Positions 1 to 6,298 of a stretch of 41,592 nt of DNA are shown here, one piece after another; position 1 is the first letter of the stretch, and each line of letters begins with the position of its first letter. The notes under the pieces were generated by a model. That model made no database searches. It worked only from the letters and a program-made list of their open reading frames with translations, and was not told where the DNA came from. Made by a program: the position numbers and the translations under genes. This DNA is from a bacterium (GTDB taxonomy: Bacteria; Verrucomicrobiota; Verrucomicrobiia; Limisphaerales; UBA11358), in assembly GCA_021780905.1 (NCBI GenBank), contig JAJXXW010000053.1, positions 1 to 41,592 of the forward strand, read 5' to 3'.

Positions 1-1
1 G

Positions 2-262
2 GAATACCAGCGCCAAAACCAGGATGGCTCAAGGGCTTCGACCCACACTGCCGAAGCCTTCTTCTCCTTGTTCAAACGCGCCATCATCGGCGCCGGGCAT
101 CATATTTCCCGGGAGCATTTGCCCCGCCATGCCAACGAGTTCGCGTTTCGCTGGAACACGCGGCATGACGCCGATGGCCAGCGCTTGGAGACCTTTGCCC
201 GCTGGATCGAAGGCAAACGATTAACCTACCGCCAAGTGTCCCAACCTTTATGCGTTTGTTAA
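2..262 (+). CDS. IS1595-family transposase, C-terminal fragment (cut by window edge)
   Basis: The frame is open from base 2 to a stop at 260-262 and encodes about 86 residues. The segment AEAFFSLFKRAIIGAGHHIS followed by HLPRHANEFAFRWN is the conserved end of the DDE domain of IS1595-type transposases, including the catalytic Glu context (EAFFSLFKR). The tail DGQRLETFARWIEGKRLTY is also typical of that family. The start and the first two catalytic Asp residues lie left of the window, so it cannot be judged whether the element is intact. Downstream there is a small inverted repeat (CGTTGG/CCAACG around 339-360) and then a terminator. I did not locate the terminal inverted repeat of the element with confidence. 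The family call is from the motif. Confidence 0.8.
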   Translation, partial: EYQRQNQDGSRASTHTAEAFFSLFKRAIIGAGHHISREHLPRHANEFAFRWNTRHDADGQRLETFARWIEGKRLTYRQVSQPLCVC

Positions 263-386
263 GAGAATACAAGCCCAGGGTATTGGTGTAACCACAACTG
301 GTGACATGCCAGCCGGGCGCAGTCTGTTAAACTGTTGACGTTGGAAGTAGTGAGCCAACGATTAATTTAAGTGTGTTGTTCTTGAT

Positions 387-420
387 GAGGCCGGAGTAGT
401 GTCCGGCCTCTTTTCTTTTA
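387..420 (+). terminator. Rho-independent terminator
   Basis: A perfect 9-bp stem, GAGGCCGGA at 387-395 and TCCGGCCTC at 402-410, closes a 6-nt loop and is followed by TTTTCTTTTA. This is a textbook intrinsic terminator for the plus strand. It may end transcripts coming from the transposase or from a gene to its left. The 260-700 interval otherwise holds no convincing gene: only this hairpin, paired short repeats at 451-499, and the structured repeat at 565-644. Confidence 0.8.
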
Positions 421-450
421 TCGACAGGGCAATTATCTCCTTATTTCATG

Positions 451-499
451 GGGTTTTCAAGGGTTTTCTCATTTGGCTTGCGGTAACTACGGGTAACTA
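451..499. repeat. Two pairs of 10-bp-phased direct repeats
   Basis: GGGTTTTC occurs at 451-458 and 461-468, and GGTAACTA at 482-489 and 492-499. Within each pair the copies are exactly 10 bp apart, one helical turn. They lie between a terminator and the first structured repeat of the recombinase unit. Protein binding (regulator, recombinase accessory site) or an attachment-site remnant is possible. Nothing in the sequence decides between these. Confidence 0.4.
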
Positions 500-564
500 G
501 AACCTACCAATTTCCCAGTTTTACTTGCAGTTTTACTGGCAGTCGAAACCCACTGGACACGCCG

Positions 565-644
565 GCTGCCCGGACCGGACGAAAATCCGCAGGGGAGAAT
601 TTTCGGGTGGAACAGCTTGGGCCGGGGCGTGTGATAATCTGGTG
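565..644 (+). repeat. Structured direct repeat, copy 1 (left flank of recombinase unit)
   Basis: This ~80 bp stretch aligns with 6071-6149 in the same orientation. Shared blocks are CCGGACGAAAATCCG, AATTTTCGGGTGG and CCGGGGCGTGTGATAATC. Within a copy, CGAAAAT pairs with ATTTTCG, and the outer blocks are partly complementary, so it can fold as an imperfect hairpin. The two copies bracket the serine recombinase, RepB-like and Myb-repeat genes, which suggests that they mark the ends of a mobile unit or are its recombination or partition sites. Confidence 0.65.
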
Positions 645-700
645 TCGTCTGCGGCTCATATCCAGGGTGAATGCCATGTCGCCGTGGTTAAAAATGCGGG

Positions 701-1000
701 ATGCAATCCAAGCATCGCCGGAAAAAATGTCTCTGCTGCAAACAATGGTTCCAACCTGATCCGCGCAGTCACCCACGCCAACATTGCTGTTCCAAAATTT
801 TGTGCCAAAAGTGGCGGAAAGCCGCCACTCAAAGGCGCTGGTTGGCCAAATATCCGGATTATTGGAGCGGGCCGGAACGGGTCAAAAACACGCAAGTTTG
901 GCGCGTGGATAATCCAGATTGGGCGACGGGGAAAAAGAAACAGAACATCAGAGGCCGGGCAGGTCGGGCGCTTAAAATCCCGGTTTCAACCCTTTCCTAG
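701..1000 (+). CDS. Zinc-ribbon protein, mobile-element companion, shortened
   Basis: 99 residues, starting with an ATG followed by basic residues (MQSKHRRKK). The N-terminal part has CLCC near residue 10, followed by HPRQHCC and LCQKW, a Cys/His-rich zinc-ribbon-like arrangement. It is followed by QRRWLAKYPDYWSGPERV and TQVWR. I know this pattern from longer small proteins found beside transposases and recombinases in many bacteria, where a second similar block usually follows. Here the sequence after VDNPDW becomes unlike that family and stops early, so the gene is probably truncated or decaying. A longer open frame on the same strand (525-1049) has no recognisable features. The function is unknown; DNA binding is inferred from the Cys pairs. 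Confidence 0.5.
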   Translation: MQSKHRRKKCLCCKQWFQPDPRSHPRQHCCSKILCQKWRKAATQRRWLAKYPDYWSGPERVKNTQVWRVDNPDWATGKKKQNIRGRAGRALKIPVSTLS

Positions 1001-1156
1001 TTTGTCCCCTGAAGAAATGTTTTGCGACGAAACACGCCGTCAGCATTGAGTCAAAGGACTGCCGAGGCGGCTGCGTTACAAGCCTACATGGCCGTTGCCG
1101 GTTACTTTCTGCCAACATGGATTTGGGCTTCCCAGCCTGTGTGGCTGGGTGAAAGC

Positions 1157-1372
1157 ATGAACCATGAATCACATACACCAGCACGCGCGATGAGCAACAA
1201 GGCAAAAAAGTCGAAGCCGAAGCTCGTCGCCACCTACACGCGCATGTCGGAAAATCATCCGCAATTATCGCGGGGCCAGCAGATGGCAGAGATTCGCAAA
1301 TATGCCAAGCGGCGCGGTCTGAAAATCGTGATGAATTATTCGGATGGGGCGAAAGGTGGCGGGAAGGCATGA
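1157..1372 (+). CDS. Mini serine-recombinase N-terminal domain protein
   Basis: 71 residues from the ATG at 1157 (an alternative ATG lies at 1190). After a basic leader, the segment VATYTRMSENHPQLSRGQQ followed by MAEIRKYAKRRGLKIV matches the first strand, catalytic-serine loop and first helix of the resolvase fold. It is clearly paralogous to residues 35-75 of the next protein (VYVRMSTEHQQYSTSNQ). It ends at SDGAKGGGKA, before the rest of the catalytic domain, so it carries the nucleophile Ser but not the other active-site arginines. Its stop overlaps the start of the full recombinase (ATGA at 1369), so the two are translationally coupled. It could be a regulatory or decoy subunit, or the remnant of a tandem duplication. 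Confidence 0.55.
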   Translation: MNHESHTPARAMSNKAKKSKPKLVATYTRMSENHPQLSRGQQMAEIRKYAKRRGLKIVMNYSDGAKGGGKA

Positions 1373-2979
1373 GCAACGATGTTCCCAATGATCCGTCACC
1401 GGCCGACGAAAACCCGTTCCAACCCCACCGGAAGCACGGGGCCAACCCTGACGCGTGGTTGAACAGCGCGGCGGTGTATGTGCGGATGTCCACGGAACAT
1501 CAGCAATATTCCACGAGCAACCAGATGGACGTGATCCGCGAGTATGCCAAAAAACGCGGGCAGGAAATTGTCAAAGAATATTCGGATGACGGGAAAAGTG
1601 GTCTGAACATCAAAGGCCGTGGTGCGCTGGAACAAATGATCCGTGATGTGCTTGAGGGCAAGGCGCATTACAAATCCATTCTGGTTTATGACGTGAGCCG
1701 GTGGGGACGATTTCAGGACGCCGACGAAAGCGCCTATTACGAATACATCTGCCGCCAGGCGGGCGTGGCGGTCCATTACTGCGCGGAACAATTTGAAAAT
1801 GACGGCAGCCCGATCTCCACCATCATCAAGGGCATCAAGCGGACGATGGCGGGTGAATACAGCCGGGAACTTTCGACGAAGGTATATCAAGGAGCGTGCC
1901 GGTTGGTGAAACTTGGATTTCGGCAGGGCGGCGCGGCGGGTTATGGGCTGCGCCGGGTTTTGGTGGACGCGAGCGGCGTGAAAAAAGGCGAGTTGAAAAT
2001 GGGCGAACAAAAGAGCATCCAGACCGACCGCGTGGTGCTGGTGGCCGGCCCGGACGAGGAGGTTGCCATCGTGCGGCGGATTTACCATGAGTTCATCACC
2101 GACGGGAAATTGGAGTCTGAGATTGCCGCCGGATTGAACGCGCAAGGCGTTTTGACGGACCACGGGCGAGCCTGGAACCGGGGGACAGTGCATCAAGTGC
2201 TGACCAGCGAAAAATACATCGGGAACAACGTCTATTCCCGGACTTCGTGCAAACTGAAGAAGAAGCATGTCAACAATCCGCCGGCCGAATGGGTGCGCGC
2301 TGACGGCGCATTCGCGGGCATCATCGAACCAGAATTATTCCTGAAGGCGCAGGAAATTATCCTGGCCCGCAGCCGGAAATATACCGATGCCGAGATGCTG
2401 GACCATCTGCGCGCCGTGCTAGGCAAACACGGCCGCATTTCCGGCATCCTGATTGACGCAGCGGATGACCTGCCATCGAGCACGGCATTTAGTCACCGCT
2501 TCGGCACGCTGATAAACGCCTACAAGCTGATTGGCTACAATCCGGGAATTGATTTCAGCTTTATCGAGGAAAACCGTCGGCTGCGGAAACGTCACCCGGA
2601 ACTGGTGGCGGAAGTCATCCAGCAAATCACGGCATTGGGCGCACACGCGGTCTGGAACCAAGAAACCGAATTGCTGGACGTGAACCACGAAATGAGCGTG
2701 TCCATCGTGCTCTGCCGGCATACCGAGACCGGCGCGGGTTCGTCGCGCTGGCTGATCCGGCTGGATGCCAGCGCCCGGCCCGACATCACAATTGCCGTGC
2801 GCATGGACGCCACAAACGATGGTATCCGCGATTATTATGTGCTGCCGGCGATTGACATGACGTGGGAAAACCTGCGCGTGGCCGAGGTCAACGGCATTTA
2901 TCTGGACACCTACCGCTGCGACACGCTGGATTATTTTTTCGGCATGGCGGAGCGCGTGAACCTGGAGGAAACGATATGA
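1369..2979 (+). CDS. Large serine recombinase
   Basis: 536 residues. The resolvase N-terminal domain spans roughly residues 33-185: VYVRMS carries the catalytic Ser41 and Arg39, and LVYDVSRWGRF and the arginine-rich SRELSTKVYQ stretch follow. A recombinase DNA-binding domain follows at about 190-330 (GLNAQGVLTDHGRAWNRGTV, then LTSEKYIGNNVYSR). The C-terminal 200 residues (GRISGILIDAADDLPSSTAF, then LINAYKLIGYNPG) match large recombinases that travel with RepB-like genes. I see no Cys4 zinc ribbon. It would catalyse strand exchange between att-type sites through a serine-phospho intermediate. The start overlaps the preceding ORF, and the stop overlaps the next start, with a strong GGAGGA upstream of that start. 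It is probably the integrase/excision enzyme of the 5.6 kb unit. Confidence 0.92.
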   Translation: MSNDVPNDPSPADENPFQPHRKHGANPDAWLNSAAVYVRMSTEHQQYSTSNQMDVIREYAKKRGQEIVKEYSDDGKSGLNIKGRGALEQMIRDVLEGKAHYKSILVYDVSRWGRFQDADESAYYEYICRQAGVAVHYCAEQFENDGSPISTIIKGIKRTMAGEYSRELSTKVYQGACRLVKLGFRQGGAAGYGLRRVLVDASGVKKGELKMGEQKSIQTDRVVLVAGPDEEVAIVRRIYHEFITDGKLESEIAAGLNAQGVLTDHGRAWNRGTVHQVLTSEKYIGNNVYSRTSCKLKKKHVNNPPAEWVRADGAFAGIIEPELFLKAQEIILARSRKYTDAEMLDHLRAVLGKHGRISGILIDAADDLPSSTAFSHRFGTLINAYKLIGYNPGIDFSFIEENRRLRKRHPELVAEVIQQITALGAHAVWNQETELLDVNHEMSVSIVLCRHTETGAGSSRWLIRLDASARPDITIAVRMDATNDGIRDYYVLPAIDMTWENLRVAEVNGIYLDTYRCDTLDYFFGMAERVNLEETI

Positions 2980-3857
2980 ATGATGAAGTAATAATGATTC
3001 CCATTGCGGAGATTCACATTTTGAATCCGCGCCACCGCGACCGGAAAAAATTCGAGCTGATCGTGCAAAGCATCCGAAACCTCGGCCTGAAAATGCCGAT
3101 CACCGTCAGCCTGCGGGCGGAGGACGAACCGGCGGGATTGAAATATGACCTGGTCTGCGGCCAAGGGCGCATCGAAGCCTATATCGCGCTCGGCTATAAA
3201 GAAATTCCGGCCAAGGTGGTGAAAATCTCGAAGGAGGATCGGCTGATCCGAAGTCTGGTGGAAAACATTGCCCGCCGTTATCCCTCGCCGATGGATTTAA
3301 TTCGCGAGATCGAGCGACTGCGCGGCCTAGGCTACAACAACCTGCAAATCGGCGAGAAACTGGATGTCTCCGGCTCGACGGTCAACGGCATGATGGCGTT
3401 GCGAAAGGCCGGTGAAGAACGATTGCTGCATGCGGCACTGGCGGGAAAAATCCCGTTGTGGGTGGCCGTGGAAATCTCCAAGGCGGAGACGGCAGAAATG
3501 CAAAACGACCTGCTCAAAGCCTTTGAGAGCAAAGAACTTAACTATTTGGAAATCCGCAAGGCCAAGCGCCTGATGCAAAAAAGGCGGTTGCTGGGCAAAC
3601 AAAAAGGCGACGGTCCGCGCAGCAGCAAGACCAGTTCCGAAAAGATTATCGCCACCTATCGGCAAGAATCCCAGCGCCAGAAGCTGATGATCAAAAAATC
3701 CCGGGTTTGTGACGCGCGCCTGTTCAACGTGGTTACGGCGTTCAACAAGCTGCTGGCCGATGCGCATTTCCTGACGCTGTTACGGGCGGAAGGACTGGAG
3801 ACGATGCCCAAATTTCTTTGGTCCAAACTCACACCCCCAAACACAACCACGACATGA
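2976..3857 (+). CDS. RepB/ParB-like partition protein 1
   Basis: 293 residues from the ATG at 2976, which overlaps the recombinase stop and has GGAGGA at 2965-2970. The N-terminal ParB nuclease-like domain shows IPIAEIHILNPRHRD, CGQGRIEAYIALGYKEIPA (ParB box I-like) and LVENIARRYPSPMDLIREIE (box II-like). An HTH follows at about residues 120-150 (YNNLQIGEKLDVSGSTVNGM). The C-terminal half is rich in Lys and Arg, in the manner of RepB C-terminal domains. In this gene context no ParA ATPase is present. The protein probably binds specific DNA sites of the element or regulates the recombinase. The ATGA overlap with the next gene supports coordinated synthesis. Confidence 0.82.
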   Translation: MNDEVIMIPIAEIHILNPRHRDRKKFELIVQSIRNLGLKMPITVSLRAEDEPAGLKYDLVCGQGRIEAYIALGYKEIPAKVVKISKEDRLIRSLVENIARRYPSPMDLIREIERLRGLGYNNLQIGEKLDVSGSTVNGMMALRKAGEERLLHAALAGKIPLWVAVEISKAETAEMQNDLLKAFESKELNYLEIRKAKRLMQKRRLLGKQKGDGPRSSKTSSEKIIATYRQESQRQKLMIKKSRVCDARLFNVVTAFNKLLADAHFLTLLRAEGLETMPKFLWSKLTPPNTTTT

Positions 3858-4726
3858 GCGACGCGAAAATTGGATTCCAAATGCGAATCATCCGGCTGCT
3901 GCTGGAAAACATCCTGCCGATGCGGCCAATCAGTGATGCACAAAAAAAGGTCAACCGATACGAAATCATCCTGGCCTCCATCAAGGCCGTGGGGCTGGTC
4001 GAACCGCTCGTGGTCTTTCCACTAAAAGGCCAGCCGGGGAAATACACGCTGATAAACGGGCACATGCGCTACTACGCCATGAGGGAGCTGGAATTGACGT
4101 TCGCCGACTGCCTCGTCGCCAATGACGACGAAGGATTCACCTACAACGCCCGCATCAGCCGCCTCCCGGCGATTCAGGAACACAAAATGATCACGCAGGC
4201 GGTGAAAAATGGCGCGAGCCTGGAACGTATCGCGGCGGCACTGAACATCTCACCACAGGGGGTGAAAGCCTCACTGAACCTTTTGAACGGCATCAACGAT
4301 GAAGCCGTGGATTTGCTGAAAGACAAACCCATTTCACCGGCGGCCCTGCGGATGATGAAAAAGGTGAAAAGCGAGCGCCAGATTGGTATGGCGCGGATGA
4401 TGATTGAAGCCAATAATTATCATGCCGGTTATGTCGAGGGGTTGGTTCTGGGCACGCCCAAGGAACTGCTGGCCGACAACCTGCCGAAAAAAAAGAAGGG
4501 CATGAGCGCCGAAGCCATCGCCAAAATGGAGCAGGAAATGGAGACGCTGGAAAGCGGCATGAAAGCGATCACGGAAAATTACAAAGACAACATGTTCACG
4601 CTCCAAACCGCGCACACCTACGTCAAAACGCTGCTGAAAAACTCACGGGTGGCCAAGTATCTAAAAGGAAAGCACGCCGAAATCAGCACTGAATTTGAAA
4701 ACCTGGCGGCGGCGGAGCCGGTGTGA
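3854..4726 (+). CDS. RepB/ParB-like partition protein 2
   Basis: 290 residues, from an ATG inside the ATGA overlap with the preceding gene; an upstream in-frame start at 3818 would overlap more and looks less likely. The N-terminal domain has LINGHMRYYAMRELEL, which corresponds to the ParB G-H-R motif, and an HTH follows (GASLERIAAALNISPQGVK). The ISRLPAIQEHKM segment corresponds to box II but without the usual ENI..R motif. The C-terminal part is lysine-rich with a predicted helical stretch (MSAEAIAKMEQEMETLESGM). It is a diverged paralogue of the preceding protein. A heteromeric complex at a shared site is a reasonable guess. Confidence 0.78.
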   Translation: MSDAKIGFQMRIIRLLLENILPMRPISDAQKKVNRYEIILASIKAVGLVEPLVVFPLKGQPGKYTLINGHMRYYAMRELELTFADCLVANDDEGFTYNARISRLPAIQEHKMITQAVKNGASLERIAAALNISPQGVKASLNLLNGINDEAVDLLKDKPISPAALRMMKKVKSERQIGMARMMIEANNYHAGYVEGLVLGTPKELLADNLPKKKKGMSAEAIAKMEQEMETLESGMKAITENYKDNMFTLQTAHTYVKTLLKNSRVAKYLKGKHAEISTEFENLAAAEPV

Positions 4727-4835
4727 CGGGAAACCCATTCCGTCACACGACTTGATGGGCGAATGCGAGTTGGCTTGCGGTTCAGATTTGAATGTCGTAA
4801 ATCAGTTCAAACCGCGCGATCAAGCTTTGCGAATA

Positions 4836-5978
4836 ATGTCCACCGTCATCAAACACCGAAGCGAAGTCCGATGGACAATGGCTGAACTGAAGCTGCTTGG
4901 CAAAGTGCCCGACTCCGTCCTGGCCCATCGCATCGGACGGACCATCAAGGAAATTGTGGAAGAGCGCCACCGGCGGCGGATTAAACTGGTAACGCCACCT
5001 CGGCGTTGGACCGCGCGTGAAACCAAACTGCTGGGCCGCCATTTTGACGAGGAACTGGCCCGTAGATTGCGCCGGCCGGCGCATGATGTAGCGCGGCAGC
5101 GAATCGCGCTTCATATACCGGCGTTCCGACCGCACAAATCCAAGAAATGGACGCGGGCGGAGGAGAAAATCCTAGGCACGGCAGAAGACAAGGTCATCGC
5201 CCTCCGTTTAGGACGAACACGCATTGCGGTGCTGCAACATCGCCGAATTCTTGGCATCCCGCCAAAGCCGCGCATTTTTCCGAATGGTTGGACGGCGCAG
5301 GAAGATGCATTTTTAGGCAAAATTTCCGATGCGGAAATTGCCAAACGAATTCATCGCTCGGTGCAGGCAGTCGGACAACACCGGGCCAAACTTGGCATTC
5401 GCGCAATCCCTAATCCCAAAGCAAAGAGCCGCCCCTACACGCCGGCAGAAGACAAACTGCTCGGCACCTTGCCGGATGACAAATTGGCTGGTCAATTGGG
5501 CAGGACGATGTTTGCGATTCAAGCCCGGCGCATTGCCTTTGGCATTGGCAAGTTCAACGCCCAAAGGCGAAGCTGGTCTGAAAAGGAAATCAGCTTGCTG
5601 GGCAAACTGCCAGACGAAGAAATCGCGCGGCGGCTAGGCCGCACTTTCGATTCCGTCAAAGTTCGCCGGGGAAAACTCAAGATTTCAAAACCAAATCTCC
5701 GGCACCGGCGTTGGACACCTGCGGAAGATGGCCTCCTGGGCAAATTGCCTGATTTAATAGTCGCGCAGCGCACCGGGCATCCGCTTGGCTCAGTTTCCGT
5801 GCGCCGCCGTCAGTTAAAACTGAACGATCCCTCGCGCCGCCCGTTTTGGGCACCAGCGGAAGATCGTCGGTTGGGCACGCGCTCGGACAGTGAGCTTGCG
5901 CGGGAACTCCAACGGACTGTCAGCGGGGTTAAGAACCGGCGCAAAAAACTTAAAATTCCCGCTTGGACGCGGCACTGA
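4836..5978 (+). CDS. Tandem Myb/SANT-like repeat protein (eight repeats)
   Basis: 380 residues from the ATG at 4836; an upstream in-frame ATG at 4755 would add 27 residues without clear homology to the repeats, and neither start has a good ribosome-binding site. The protein is almost wholly eight repeats, spaced 45-49 residues, of the form W-T-x2-E-x3-L-G-x4-D-x3-A-x-R-L-x-R-x3-V-x2-R-R-x3-L-x-I. Examples are RWTPAEDGLLGKLPD and SWSEKEISLLGKLPD. The unit resembles Myb/SANT DNA-binding helices, and the protein is very basic, so multi-site DNA binding is inferred. Such arrays are unusual in bacteria. It ends just before the second copy of the flanking repeat, so it belongs to the recombinase unit. 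Confidence 0.78.
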   Translation: MSTVIKHRSEVRWTMAELKLLGKVPDSVLAHRIGRTIKEIVEERHRRRIKLVTPPRRWTARETKLLGRHFDEELARRLRRPAHDVARQRIALHIPAFRPHKSKKWTRAEEKILGTAEDKVIALRLGRTRIAVLQHRRILGIPPKPRIFPNGWTAQEDAFLGKISDAEIAKRIHRSVQAVGQHRAKLGIRAIPNPKAKSRPYTPAEDKLLGTLPDDKLAGQLGRTMFAIQARRIAFGIGKFNAQRRSWSEKEISLLGKLPDEEIARRLGRTFDSVKVRRGKLKISKPNLRHRRWTPAEDGLLGKLPDLIVAQRTGHPLGSVSVRRRQLKLNDPSRRPFWAPAEDRRLGTRSDSELARELQRTVSGVKNRRKKLKIPAWTRH

Positions 5979-6070
5979 TTTGACAAACTCAATCTTCAAC
6001 CGGCGCGTTGCTGCACGTCGCGAATAATCTGCGCTGCATTGAGCCGGTGCGGATTGAGTGCGATACCCCA

Positions 6071-6149
6071 GCTGCCGGAACCGGACGAAAATCCGAAGGA
6101 AAATTTTCGGGTGGACGGGCGTTGTCCGGGGCGTGTGATAATCGGGTGG
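6071..6149 (+). repeat. Structured direct repeat, copy 2 (right flank of recombinase unit)
   Basis: This is the same-orientation partner of 565-644. CCGGACGAAAATCCG, AAATTTTCGGGTGG and CCGGGGCGTGTGATAATC are conserved, and the loop region has lost 2 bp. It lies about 90 bp after the Myb-repeat gene. The interval 5979-6298 holds this repeat and a short palindrome but no gene that I can support. Confidence 0.65.
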
Positions 6150-6222
6150 CAGGGCGGGCAGCGACCGGGCTTAAAGTGGAAAGTGTCTTTATTTTGCAGG
6201 TGTAAAATTCGCCAGACATATT

Positions 6223-6240
6223 TTGTCATTATGATGACAA
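6223..6240. promoter_or_regulatory. Operator-like palindrome upstream of the secreted-protein gene
   Basis: TTGTCAT (6223-6229) and ATGACAA (6234-6240) form a perfect 7-bp inverted repeat around a 4-bp centre, about 60 bp before the start at 6299. Its size and symmetry suit a dimeric regulator. No clear -10/-35 pair can be assigned with confidence. Confidence 0.35.
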
Positions 6241-6298
6241 TATTGCGCGGCAGTGATAAGTGCGAATAAACTTGTCAACGCAAAAGGTTAGGCGAACT

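Noticed and set aside
525..1049. 174-codon frame overlapping the first structured repeat
   Set aside because: It translates the repeat itself and has no motif; the zinc-ribbon reading at 701-1000 in another frame carries the recognisable Cys pattern.
1396..2268. 290-codon minus-strand open frame
   Set aside because: Antisense shadow of the serine recombinase, whose catalytic motifs are unambiguous.
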